Of a DNA stretch of 64,000 nt, positions 1 to 7,999 are shown piece by piece. The notes beneath the pieces were generated by a model. That model ran no database searches and had not been told where the DNA came from. It saw nothing but the letters and a program-made list of their open reading frames with translations. The DNA is from Bradyrhizobium sp. AUGA SZCCT0158 (lineage in GTDB: Bacteria; Pseudomonadota; Alphaproteobacteria; Rhizobiales; Xanthobacteraceae): positions 27,611-91,610 of the forward strand of contig NZ_JAFCME010000025.1 in the NCBI RefSeq assembly GCF_018130065.1, given 5' to 3'. Numbering within the stretch: the stretch's first letter is position 1; every line of letters starts with the position of its first letter. A program made the translations under genes and the position numbers.

Positions 1-816
1 ACTTCAAGGCTGATCGACCAGGTCGACGACGCCACCCGCGCGGCCGTGCGGGCCCGGCTCGCCATCTATCCGGCGACCCCCCTCGAGATCATGAACAAGC
101 TCGGATTGCGGCGCGCCCATCCCGGCCAGACGGTGCCGCTCGCGCCTTCGATTGCGCCCACCCCGCCTGAAGCGGCCCCCCGGGTGCCGACCGAAGCGGA
201 ACTGCGGATGGCCTCCAGCCTGGCGATGCGGCCCAACGATGCCGCCGAAATCAGCGACATGTTCTTCGCGGCCAATGCCAGCGAACGGACGCAGATCCTG
301 CACAATCTCAACGACACGCCGCTGAAGGCCTCTGCGCGAATTCCGGCGGCGCGCGCCAAGCGTGCGATCGAGACGCTGGAGATGGCCGCGTTTGCCGAGG
401 ACGCCGACAGTTTCGCGCTGGAGATCGGCGAGGCGCTGATCCTGCCGGCGCGGATCGCCACCCAGGTGGTGAATGACCCCGGCGGCGAGCCGCTCGCCTG
501 CGCGGCCCGTGCGCTCGACATGCCGAGCGCGGCGTTCCAGCGGATATTGATGTTCCTCAATCCCGAATCCGGCGTCTCCGTGCACCATGTCTACCGGCTG
601 TCGCGGCTCTACGACCGGCTGACCGAACGCTCCGCGCTGGTCATGCTGGCGGCGTGGCGCGGCTCGACCATGGCGGTCACGCGCGCCAAATATCGCGCCG
701 CGCTCTACGACGACGAGCGCAACCGCGCCCGCTCCGCGCCATCCCAGACGCGGCCGGCCGTACAGCCCGGAAGCGCGCCAATCGTGCGCACCGGCACCGA
801 CGGGACGAAGCGCTAG
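1..816 (+). CDS. DUF2336-family protein, C-terminal part (5' end outside window)
   Basis: The reading frame is open from base 1 with no stop, so the gene starts upstream of the window; the GTG at 46 is probably internal. About 271 residues are visible. They are alpha-helical and rich in Ala/Arg/Glu, as in DUF2336 proteins, whose usual length is about 350-400 residues. The C-terminal 30 residues are low-complexity and basic. Function of the family is unknown; members are predicted cytoplasmic, often near signalling genes. A second, full-length DUF2336 gene lies at 44920. It is convergent with the DUF1491 gene, and the short gap holds a 16-bp perfect palindrome. Family assignment is by resemblance only. 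Confidence 0.6.
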   Translation, partial: TSRLIDQVDDATRAAVRARLAIYPATPLEIMNKLGLRRAHPGQTVPLAPSIAPTPPEAAPRVPTEAELRMASSLAMRPNDAAEISDMFFAANASERTQILHNLNDTPLKASARIPAARAKRAIETLEMAAFAEDADSFALEIGEALILPARIATQVVNDPGGEPLACAARALDMPSAAFQRILMFLNPESGVSVHHVYRLSRLYDRLTERSALVMLAAWRGSTMAVTRAKYRAALYDDERNRARSAPSQTRPAVQPGSAPIVRTGTDGTKR

Positions 817-833
817 ACGACGGCCTAACGATC

Positions 834-849
834 TTGTGCCCGGGCACAA
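834..849. repeat. 16-bp perfect palindrome between convergent genes
   Basis: TTGTGCCCGGGCACAA reads the same on both strands and lies in the 70-bp gap between two convergent genes. It could form a short hairpin that helps termination, but no T-run follows on the plus strand, so it is not a standard intrinsic terminator. Confidence 0.5.
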
Positions 850-886
850 AATCTCGAAAACAACCCCATGATAGAATAGGTCGGCC

Positions 887-1231
887 TCAGGCCTTCGCCA
901 GCTCCAGAAAATGCCGCCCTGCCCGGTCCTCGGTCTCAACGATCCAGGTGTCGGGATCGAACTTGATTTCCTTGGCGAGACGTTCTTCCACCGACTGCTC
1001 GGGCACCGGCTGCGGCGACGCCGGCACGAACAGGCGCTCGGTCGGCCGGCTCTCGTCATAGACGGTCTGCGGCGCCGGCCCGTACAGCATGGCGTTGCCG
1101 TCGAGGTGAGCCACCTTGATGAAGACCGCACCGGCTTCTTCCGCGCCGCGCCGGCGCACGGCGCCGAAGACGCCTTCGGTTTGGCAACGGCGCAAATAGG
1201 CCGCCACCCAGATAGATGATTTCAATCGCAT
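887..1231 (-). CDS. DUF1491 family protein
   Basis: This 114-residue protein begins with a typical DUF1491 start (MRLKSSIWVAAYLRR), followed by the conserved patch around GAVRRRGAEEAGAVFIKV and a C-terminal DPDTWIVETEDR segment. The length fits the family. DUF1491 proteins are small, cytoplasmic, widespread in alphaproteobacteria and of unknown function. The ATG at 1231 is the only sensible start. In related genomes I expect this gene next to the peptidoglycan-binding/kinase pair that here lies about 6 kb away, which suggests that 1.2-7.2 kb is an insertion. Confidence 0.85.
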   Translation of the reverse strand: MRLKSSIWVAAYLRRCQTEGVFGAVRRRGAEEAGAVFIKVAHLDGNAMLYGPAPQTVYDESRPTERLFVPASPQPVPEQSVEERLAKEIKFDPDTWIVETEDRAGRHFLELAKA

Positions 1232-1446
1232 AGGTTCGACGATAGGCCAGCGTCCAGGCTGACGCCAGAGGCCATGGCCAGGCGCGTTCCCTCGCGCACG
1301 CAGTCGGCAAAGTTATCCGCAACGCGATCGTAACAAACACTTGTCAAAGCCGGCACGATTTCCAAAGTCGCGGTTCCCGACCAGTCATCATCTCGGCCCT
1401 CGCCGCACGTGAGCCCGCACAAGATCGTGAGCCGGAGAGCAAAACA

Positions 1447-1475
1447 TTGACTCGGTCGGTCGACCGAATTACGAT
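1447..1475 (+). promoter_or_regulatory. Sigma-70-type promoter of the tetR cassette
   Basis: TTGACT (1447-1452) is separated by exactly 17 bp from TACGAT (1470-1475), a good match to sigma-70 -35/-10 boxes. Transcription would start near 1482, about 24 bp before the GTG of the TetR gene, leaving room for the ribosome site CAGGGAG at 1491-1497. The spacer contains a palindrome, the expected place for a self-repressing TetR operator. Confidence 0.7.
1456..1467. promoter_or_regulatory. Putative TetR operator (12-bp perfect palindrome)
   Basis: TCGGTCGACCGA is a perfect inverted repeat lying entirely inside the -35/-10 spacer of the promoter in front of the TetR gene. A repressor bound here would block RNA polymerase. 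TetR proteins commonly autoregulate this way. Binding is inferred from position and symmetry only. Confidence 0.6.
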
Positions 1476-1505
1476 GATCCGCGATCGCACCAGGGAGTTT
1501 TCATC

Positions 1506-2129
1506 GTGGCGCGCGCCGCAGCCAAGAAAATTGAGAAAAAGGCAGAGACCAGCACCACGCTGCTCGAAGCCGCCAAGAAAGTATTGCGCCAGAACGGCTA
1601 CGCGGGCTTGTCGACCCGCGACGTCGCGGCGGCTGCCGGCGTTCCGTTGAGCCAGATCCATTATCATTTCGGATCCAAGCAAGGGATGGTGCTGGCGCTG
1701 TTCGAGTACTTGAACGCGCAGCTCCTGGATCGCCAGAACGCGATGTTCGGCGACACCAGTCTCAAACTGTCGGAGCAATGGGACCGGGCCTGCGATTATC
1801 TCGATGACGACATCGCCTCCGGCTACGTGCGCGTGCTGCAGGAACTGATCGCTGCGAGCTGGTCCGACCCGGCGGTCGCGCAGGTCGTTCGCACCGCGAT
1901 CATGGGATGGGTCGATCTTATCGTCGGCGCGGCACGCAAGGCTGAACGTGAATTTGGCGGCCTCGGCCCGCTGACGCCCGAGGAGGTCGGAGCCTTTGCT
2001 GCCAATGCGTTCATCGGCGCCGAAAGCCTCTATCTGCTTGGTTTCGAGAAGAAAGGCTCGCCGATACGCCAGTCCTTGCGACGGGTCGGTGATCTCGTTC
2101 GCAGCGTCGAAGGTGCAGCCAATCGATGA
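1506..2129 (+). CDS. TetR/AcrR-family transcriptional regulator
   Basis: The 207-residue protein has the usual TetR length. Its N-terminal DNA-binding domain covers residues 17-63, with the helix-turn-helix around 35-56 (LSTRDVAAAAGV then SQIHYHFGSKQGM). The remaining residues form the variable ligand-binding/dimer domain, so the ligand cannot be read. The start is a GTG with CAGGGAG nine bases upstream. It is the first gene of a tight three-gene unit: its stop overlaps the ribosome site of the next gene (9-bp gap). A palindrome in its own promoter suggests self-repression relieved by a small molecule, perhaps a substrate of the hydrolase/glycosyltransferase that follows. Confidence 0.9.
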   Translation: MARAAAKKIEKKAETSTTLLEAAKKVLRQNGYAGLSTRDVAAAAGVPLSQIHYHFGSKQGMVLALFEYLNAQLLDRQNAMFGDTSLKLSEQWDRACDYLDDDIASGYVRVLQELIAASWSDPAVAQVVRTAIMGWVDLIVGAARKAEREFGGLGPLTPEEVGAFAANAFIGAESLYLLGFEKKGSPIRQSLRRVGDLVRSVEGAANR

Positions 2130-2138
2130 GGTGACGCG

Positions 2139-4250
2139 ATGCGTGCGAAACTGCCCGACGAAAGTGGTTTTATCGATCGCGACGGCGTCAGGATCTATTA
2201 CGAGATCTACGGCACTGGCCCGGAAACCATGCTGTTCGTGCCGCCCTGGTGCATCGTCCATTCGCGGATCTACAAGGCGCAATTGCCGTATTTCAGCGAG
2301 CGCTTCCGCTGCATCACCTATGACGGCCGCGGCAACGGCAAGTCGGACCGTCCTGAGGATGTGGCGGCCTACTCGCGGGACAACTACGTAGCGGATCTGC
2401 TTGCCGTCATGGACGCCACCGACGCGGGAAAGGCAATCCTCGTTGGGCTGTCCTTTGGCGGCATGCTCGCCAGCGTGCTGGCCGCGCATCATCCTGATCG
2501 TGTGAAGGCCGCGATCCTGGTCGGGACGGTATCGAGTATCGGACCTGATAACTACGCCTACCTGGCGAACCAGCATTTCGACACCAAACAGGAGCGCTTC
2601 GACGGCTGGAATAAATACAACCGCGAGCACTGGCTGGCGGATTATCCCGACTTCGCCGACCACTTCATTCGCAACATCCATACCGAACCGCACTCGACCA
2701 AGCAGATCGAGGACGGCATCGGCTGGGCCAGTGACACCACCGGCCCGGTGCTGGTCAACACCGTCGACGCACGGCTGATCCCGCCGCGCTTCGATGTCAG
2801 CGAAGCGATGTACCGCAAGATCTGCTGTCCCGTGCTGCTCATTCACGGCGACAACGACCAGATCCAGCGCCATGCACGCGCGAAATCGCTGGCCGAGGTC
2901 ATGAATGCGGAGCTGGTGACCATTCCGGACGGCGGTCACAACCCGCTCGGCCGCATCCCCGCAAAGACCAACACCCTGATTGTCGATTTCCTCGCTCGCA
3001 GGCTCGCCATCGCCTCCCCCGCAAGCCGATCGAACCGCACGACAAGGAAGGCCAAACGCGCACTCTATCTCTCCTCGCCGATCGGCCTCGGGCATGGGCG
3101 GCGCGATATCGCGATCGCCCGCGAGCTGCGCAAGCTGCACCCGGATATGGAGGTCGATTGGCTGGCACAGGATCCCGTGACACGCCTCTTGGAGGCGAAC
3201 GGCGAACGCGTTCATCCGCTGAGTGCGCGGCTGGCCAGCGAGTCCAGGCATATCGAGATGGAGTCGGGCGAGCACGACCTGCATTGTTTCCAGGCTCTTC
3301 GCCACATGGACGAGGTGCTGATCGCGAATTTCATGACCTTCCAGGATGCCGTCGACGAGGGCAATTACGATCTCGTCATCGCCGACGAGGCCTGGGACAT
3401 CGATCATTACTGGCACGAGCACCCCGAGCTGAAGAAAGCCGCACTCGCCTGGTTCACCGACTTCGTCGGCTATGTGCCGATGCCGTCGGGCGGCGAGCAT
3501 GAGGCGTTTCTGACCACCGACTACAACGCCGAAATGATCGAACACATCGAGCGGCATCCCGGCGTGCGCGACCGCGCCATTTTCGTCGGAAGCCTGGAGG
3601 ACATCATCCCGTTGTCGTTCGGCAAGGACCTGCCGGCGATGCGCGACTGGGTGCCGCGGCATTTCGATTTCGCCGGCTACATCATCGGCGAACATCCGCA
3701 TATTTTCGGCAGCCGCGCGGAGTTGCGCGAGCGGCTCGGCTACCGGCCGGACGAGCGCGTCTGCATCGTCACGGTCGGCGGATCCGCCGTCGGCACCCAC
3801 CTGATCAAACGCATCCTGCAGAGCTATCCGATGGCACGGGCCAGACTGCCCGAATTGCGCATGATCGTGGTGGCGGGCCCGCGGATCGATCCGGCCTCGC
3901 TCGGCGCGCCCGACGGCGTCGAGATGCGCGCCTTCGTACCCGACCTCGACCGTCATCTCGCCGCATGCGATCTCGCGCTCGTGCAGGGCGGCCTTACCAC
4001 CTGCATGGAGTTGACCGCGGCCGGAACACCGTTCCTCTATTTCCCGCTTCAGAACCACTTCGAGCAGAATTTCCACGTCGCCCATCGTCTTGATCGCTAC
4101 GGCGCCGGCACGCGCATGGCATTCGCGACGTCGACGCCGGACATGATCGCGGAAGCGATGGTTGGTGCGTTGCGCGCGCCGGCCAAATTCAAATCCGTCG
4201 AAGTCGACGGTGCCGTCCGTGCCGCCCGCATGCTGGCGGATCTGGTCTAA
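2139..4250 (+). CDS. Alpha/beta-hydrolase fused to a GT-B glycosyltransferase
   Basis: This 703-residue protein joins two enzymes. Residues 1-290 are an alpha/beta-hydrolase with nucleophile Ser105 in GLSFGG, acid Asp240 (or Asp238) in HGDND and His267 in GGHNP. After a short basic linker (about 291-306), residues 307-703 resemble UDP-glycosyltransferases of the MurG/GT1/GT28 type: an N-terminal LSSPIGLGHGRRD glycine loop, and a C-terminal donor-binding patch at 616-624 (QGGLTTCME) followed by NHFEQN. No signal peptide or membrane segment is seen. I recall similar fusions in actinobacteria, without known function. It sits between a TetR regulator and a methyltransferase, with GAGGTG before the ATG. 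Substrates are unknown; a natural product or xenobiotic is an inference. Confidence 0.85.
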   Translation: MRAKLPDESGFIDRDGVRIYYEIYGTGPETMLFVPPWCIVHSRIYKAQLPYFSERFRCITYDGRGNGKSDRPEDVAAYSRDNYVADLLAVMDATDAGKAILVGLSFGGMLASVLAAHHPDRVKAAILVGTVSSIGPDNYAYLANQHFDTKQERFDGWNKYNREHWLADYPDFADHFIRNIHTEPHSTKQIEDGIGWASDTTGPVLVNTVDARLIPPRFDVSEAMYRKICCPVLLIHGDNDQIQRHARAKSLAEVMNAELVTIPDGGHNPLGRIPAKTNTLIVDFLARRLAIASPASRSNRTTRKAKRALYLSSPIGLGHGRRDIAIARELRKLHPDMEVDWLAQDPVTRLLEANGERVHPLSARLASESRHIEMESGEHDLHCFQALRHMDEVLIANFMTFQDAVDEGNYDLVIADEAWDIDHYWHEHPELKKAALAWFTDFVGYVPMPSGGEHEAFLTTDYNAEMIEHIERHPGVRDRAIFVGSLEDIIPLSFGKDLPAMRDWVPRHFDFAGYIIGEHPHIFGSRAELRERLGYRPDERVCIVTVGGSAVGTHLIKRILQSYPMARARLPELRMIVVAGPRIDPASLGAPDGVEMRAFVPDLDRHLAACDLALVQGGLTTCMELTAAGTPFLYFPLQNHFEQNFHVAHRLDRYGAGTRMAFATSTPDMIAEAMVGALRAPAKFKSVEVDGAVRAARMLADLV

Positions 4251-4278
4251 CCGCAATCAATTGTCAGTGGAGGTAGCT

Positions 4279-5361
4279 ATGTCGAGCGTTAATCAAGCGA
4301 CCCGGATTGATGAAGGCAAACTCAACGCATTCGTCGGCCAGATGCTGGGCGACCTCGGGGGCGCGTCCAGCGTCGCCATGGTACGGATGGGCGATGCGCT
4401 CGGATTGTACAAGGCGCTACACACCAATGGGCCGATGACCTCAGACGAACTCGCCGGCACCGCGAAGGTCGATCCGCGATACCTTCGCGAGTGGCTGTCC
4501 AATCAGGCGAGTTCCAACTATTTGTCCTACGATCCTGCCTCGGCGAAATTCGCGCTGCCGCCCGAGCAGGCGATGGTGTTCGCCATTCCCGACAGCCCGG
4601 TCTATCTGATGGGCGGCTTCGATCTGATGGCGGCGATGCTCGAGAACCAGCCGAAAGTTCAGGCCGCGTTCAAGTCCGGCGGCGGTGTCGCCTGGGGCGA
4701 TCAGGCCGGCTGCATGTTCTGCGCGGTGGCCCGCTTCTTCCGGCCCGGCTATCACAACAACATCGTGTCGACGTGGCTTCCTGCTCTCGGAGGTGACGTG
4801 ATGAAGAAGCTGGAGGCCGGCGCCAATGTCGCGGACGTCGGCTGCGGCCACGGTTGGTCGACGGTCCTGATGGCCAAGGCTTTCCCCAAATCCCGATTCG
4901 TCGGCTACGACTTCCATCCCGGCTCGATTGCGGATGCAAAGGCGCATGCCGAAACCCATGGCACTTCCGCCAACACGCGCTTCGAGGTCGGACTCGCCAA
5001 GGACTATCCCGGCACGGACTACGATCTCGTGACCTGTTTCGACTGCTTGCACGACATGGGCGACCCGGCGGGAGCCGCCGCCCACATCCGCCAATCCCTG
5101 AAGGACGATGGGACATGGATGATCTGCGAGCCGATAGCGGGCGATCGTCTCGAGCAGAACCTCAACCCGGTCGGGCGCTTGTACTATGCCGCATCGACCA
5201 TGATCTGCGTGCCGACCTCGCTCTCGCAGGAAGTCGGCACGGCGCTGGGCGCGCAGGCCGGCGAAGCACGGCTCCGCGAAGTCATCCTGAAGGGTGGCTT
5301 CAAGAGCGTGCGTCGCGCCACCGAGACGCCGTTCAACATGATCCTCGAAGCAAGGCCGTAG
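4279..5361 (+). CDS. Class I SAM-dependent methyltransferase with N-terminal winged helix (Rv2258c-like)
   Basis: The start is the ATG at 4279, preceded by GGAGG seven bases upstream; longer readings have no ribosome site. The 360-residue product has an N-terminal winged-helix/dimerisation segment (about 35-95, SDELAGTAKVDPRYLREWL) and a Rossmann methyltransferase domain with motif I VADVGCGHG at 184-192, an acidic residue after strand 2 (VGYDFHPGS), and FDCLHDMGDP at motif IV. This architecture matches Rv2258c-like methyltransferases and small-molecule O-methyltransferases. It follows the hydrolase/glycosyltransferase fusion by 28 bp and is probably co-transcribed. A role in tailoring the same small molecule is an inference. 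Confidence 0.85.
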   Translation: MSSVNQATRIDEGKLNAFVGQMLGDLGGASSVAMVRMGDALGLYKALHTNGPMTSDELAGTAKVDPRYLREWLSNQASSNYLSYDPASAKFALPPEQAMVFAIPDSPVYLMGGFDLMAAMLENQPKVQAAFKSGGGVAWGDQAGCMFCAVARFFRPGYHNNIVSTWLPALGGDVMKKLEAGANVADVGCGHGWSTVLMAKAFPKSRFVGYDFHPGSIADAKAHAETHGTSANTRFEVGLAKDYPGTDYDLVTCFDCLHDMGDPAGAAAHIRQSLKDDGTWMICEPIAGDRLEQNLNPVGRLYYAASTMICVPTSLSQEVGTALGAQAGEARLREVILKGGFKSVRRATETPFNMILEARP

Positions 5362-5596
5362 TTTCCCGCATGGCGGCTGCAAGCCTGGCCAAGTTCACCG
5401 GCGCAGGAATCCCTGCGGCCGGCATACGGCGGGTTGACCGTCGCGCGGACCAACCATATTCTCAAAACTGCGGTGCAAGCCGCGCCCGGGTCCGCGGGAA
5501 GGGTCGAACCCACTTGCAGCTTCCAAGCAGCACCTAGAGCCTTTGTGCAGCAGCCGGTATTGCGGACCATCGGCGATCCATGCACGGAGGTTTCCA

Positions 5597-7237
5597 ATGG
5601 AACGATCGCCTGATCGACTAAATCTCGACCATCTCAAGAAGCAAGCCAAGGATTTGCTCCGTCTCTACCGGCAGCGTGATGGCGACGCTTTTGCCCGCTT
5701 TCGCCGCGCCCTTCCGGCAGCCGCAGGGCACAGCGACGACCAGATCGCATCCTTGAATCTCCGGCTCCATGACGCTCAATCGTGTGTGGCGCGCGACTAC
5801 GGCTTCGCTTCCTGGCAGGACCTGAGACGCTATCTCGAAGCGCAATCGGCCATCGGCAGCGAGCGCGACGAACGTGTCCTGCGCTGGCTCCAACTGATTT
5901 ATGCCGGCGACATCAATGGCACGGCAAATCGCGCCAATCCGCGCGTTGCCATGAGGATGCTGGCCGAAAGCCCCGACCTCGCCGCCGGAAACCCCTATCT
6001 GGCATGTGCGATCGGCGCGGAAGACGCGTTGCGACAGGCTACGCAGCAGGATGCAGCATGGGTCAATCGCCCGGGTGGACCACTGAAACTGCCTCCACTT
6101 GTCGCCGTTACGCATTCCAGCCTGTTGTCCGTTCCGGAATTCCGCGCGCGTCTGCATCGCTGTGCCCGTTTGCTGCTGGGCGCAGGCGCCGATCCCAATC
6201 AGCGTATCGGCAATCGTTGGCCGCCGGCATCGGTCAGCGAACCTGACGACGGCAATCCGTTGTCGGCGCTTTACGGCGCCGCCGGAACCAACCATGACCC
6301 CGAACTCACGAAACTGCTGCTCGACGCCGGCGCCGATCCAAACGACGGCGAGTCCCTCTATCACTCGCTGGAGACGTTTGTTTGTACCCGCCTGCTGCTG
6401 GAGCGTGGCGCGCGTGTCGCGGGCAGTAACGTGATCTACCATGCGCTCGACTTCGACAATGTCGTCGCACTTCAACTTCTGCTCCAGAACGGCGGCGATC
6501 CGAATGAGCCGGCGCGCAATTCACCCTTGACCGATTGGGGATCGCCACTGCTGTGGGCGATCCGGCGGCGGCGATCCCGCCGGTGTATCGAGACGCTGCT
6601 GGAAGCAGGCGCAAACCCGTTGGCAGCGACGCCTGATGGCGTCAGCGCCTACCGGCTCGCCTTGCAGTTTGGCCTTCGCGAGGTCGCCGATCTCTTGGCC
6701 GCGAGCGCTGCGGACGAGCCCATTCCGGAGGAGGAAGCATTCATTGCGGCCTGCGCCTGCGGCGATGAGGCCGAGGCCCGGCGCATCCGCGCCAGGCGGC
6801 CCGACCTTCCCGAAACGCTTCCGGCCTCGCAGTTGCGGCTGCTGCCCGATCTTGCCGCCGAGGGCAACGATGTGGGGGTAAGGCTGATGGTCAGGCTTGG
6901 CTGGCCGATCGCGGTGCGCGGCGGCGACTGGAATGCGTCCGCGCTCAATCTTGCGGTGTTTCGCGGCGATGCTGGATTGACCCGGTTCCTGCTCGAACAT
7001 GGGGCCAGCTGGACCGAGCAACATGGCTTTGGCGACAATGCCTGCGGCTCGCTTTCCTGGGCGTCTTGCAACGAGCCGGTCGAAGGCGGCGACTGGTCAG
7101 GCTGTGCGCGCGCCCTGCTCGACCATGGCATGCCGCGCGCGAAGCCGGATCAGGACGGCTCGGAATGGATTTTGATCGACGGGCGGAGAAAACAATTCTC
7201 CGACGAGGTCACCGAGATCCTGCTGGGTGGGTCGTAA
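5597..7237 (+). CDS. Ankyrin-repeat protein
   Basis: The ATG at 5597 has a strong GGAGG site at 5586-5590; an upstream TTG in frame has none. The 546-residue protein starts with a short helical module (LDHLKKQAKDLLRLYRQ ... ARDYGFASWQDL) that is typical of a bacterial ankyrin family, then has several degenerate ankyrin repeats, such as ELTKLLLDAGADPND and CIETLLEAGANPLA. No signal peptide or membrane segment is seen, so a cytoplasmic protein-binding scaffold is likely. It has its own 235-bp upstream region and is convergent with the next gene. The partner is unknown. It may belong to the same inserted block as the TetR cassette. Confidence 0.85.
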   Translation: MERSPDRLNLDHLKKQAKDLLRLYRQRDGDAFARFRRALPAAAGHSDDQIASLNLRLHDAQSCVARDYGFASWQDLRRYLEAQSAIGSERDERVLRWLQLIYAGDINGTANRANPRVAMRMLAESPDLAAGNPYLACAIGAEDALRQATQQDAAWVNRPGGPLKLPPLVAVTHSSLLSVPEFRARLHRCARLLLGAGADPNQRIGNRWPPASVSEPDDGNPLSALYGAAGTNHDPELTKLLLDAGADPNDGESLYHSLETFVCTRLLLERGARVAGSNVIYHALDFDNVVALQLLLQNGGDPNEPARNSPLTDWGSPLLWAIRRRRSRRCIETLLEAGANPLAATPDGVSAYRLALQFGLREVADLLAASAADEPIPEEEAFIAACACGDEAEARRIRARRPDLPETLPASQLRLLPDLAAEGNDVGVRLMVRLGWPIAVRGGDWNASALNLAVFRGDAGLTRFLLEHGASWTEQHGFGDNACGSLSWASCNEPVEGGDWSGCARALLDHGMPRAKPDQDGSEWILIDGRRKQFSDEVTEILLGGS

Positions 7238-7246
7238 GGCCCGTCC

Positions 7247-7999
7247 CTACTCGATCGGACGGCCGGTCATCGCGGTGAGCTCCTTCACCAGGCGGTCGGA
7301 CATCTGTCCGGTCACCGGCAGTTTGCGGTCGCGCTCGAATTTCGTGATCGCCGCCTGCGTGTCCGAACCGACGGCGCCGGTCGGCTTCAACTGGCCGTAG
7401 CCGTATTCGGTCAGCGCGCGCTGCACCGACGCCACGCGGCGCGCGCCCGCGGACTGCGCGGAAGCCGGAACCGGCGCCGGGGGCCTCGCGACATGGGACG
7501 TCGCGGCCGGCACGGACCCGTTCGGTTTGGCCACCGGAGTAGCAGTGCTGGAAGCTGCGGCGGCGGGAGCCGAACCGGTCGACCTGACCACCAGATTGGT
7601 CATGGGGTCAGTGTTTTTGGGGTCAGCGCTCTTGGGGTCGGTGGTTTTGGGATCGGCGTTTCTGCTCTCGACGGGTTTCGGTTCCGGGGGCTCAGCGGAA
7701 CGCACCAGTTCTACCGGGCGCGGACGGGGCAGCGGGTTCGCAGCCACCGGCGCCGGCGCCGGCAGTTTCACGACCGAACCGAACATCGGCGACGGATGAC
7801 GACCGGCCTGCAGAAACAACGCGTTGGTGAGGATGGCGCCGATGGCGGCAACGGCCAGCGCGCCGGCCAGCATGTCCTTCGGACTGCGCAAGAGCATGCG
7901 CATCACAAATCCACGCTCTTCTTCCGCGTCGACTGCAACCGCTTTCGCGCCGCGGCGGCGGCGCGGCATCTCGTCGTCCTCGATCGTTCGCTTAGGCAC
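7247..7999 (-). CDS. Membrane-anchored peptidoglycan-binding domain protein
   Basis: The 250-residue protein has a basic cytoplasmic N-terminus (RRRRGAK), one membrane segment around 43-64, a long Pro/Ala-rich periplasmic linker with a repeated DPKx element, and a C-terminal PG_binding_1 domain (about 185-246: VQRALTEYGYGQLKPTG ... ITKFERDRKLPVTG). It should bind cell-wall peptidoglycan from the inner membrane; no enzymatic domain is present. The GTG start overlaps the end of the upstream sensor-kinase gene by 8 bp and has AGGTGAAG before it, so the two are co-transcribed and probably coupled. That pairing suggests wall or polarity sensing. Confidence 0.85.
   Translation of the reverse strand: MPKRTIEDDEMPRRRRGAKAVAVDAEEERGFVMRMLLRSPKDMLAGALAVAAIGAILTNALFLQAGRHPSPMFGSVVKLPAPAPVAANPLPRPRPVELVRSAEPPEPKPVESRNADPKTTDPKSADPKNTDPMTNLVVRSTGSAPAAAASSTATPVAKPNGSVPAATSHVARPPAPVPASAQSAGARRVASVQRALTEYGYGQLKPTGAVGSDTQAAITKFERDRKLPVTGQMSDRLVKELTAMTGRPIE

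Noticed and set aside
1222..1422. Small minus-strand frame of 66 residues just before the DUF1491 gene
   Set aside because: It overlaps the DUF1491 start by 10 bp and could be coupled, but its protein matches nothing I know and has no clear ribosome site. Left out for lack of support.
1344..4256. 970-residue open frame on the minus strand across tetR and the fusion gene
   Set aside because: It is exactly antisense to two well-supported genes. Its protein is rich in His/Arg/Gly with no domain or ribosome site. High-GC coding DNA often leaves such long antisense frames open.
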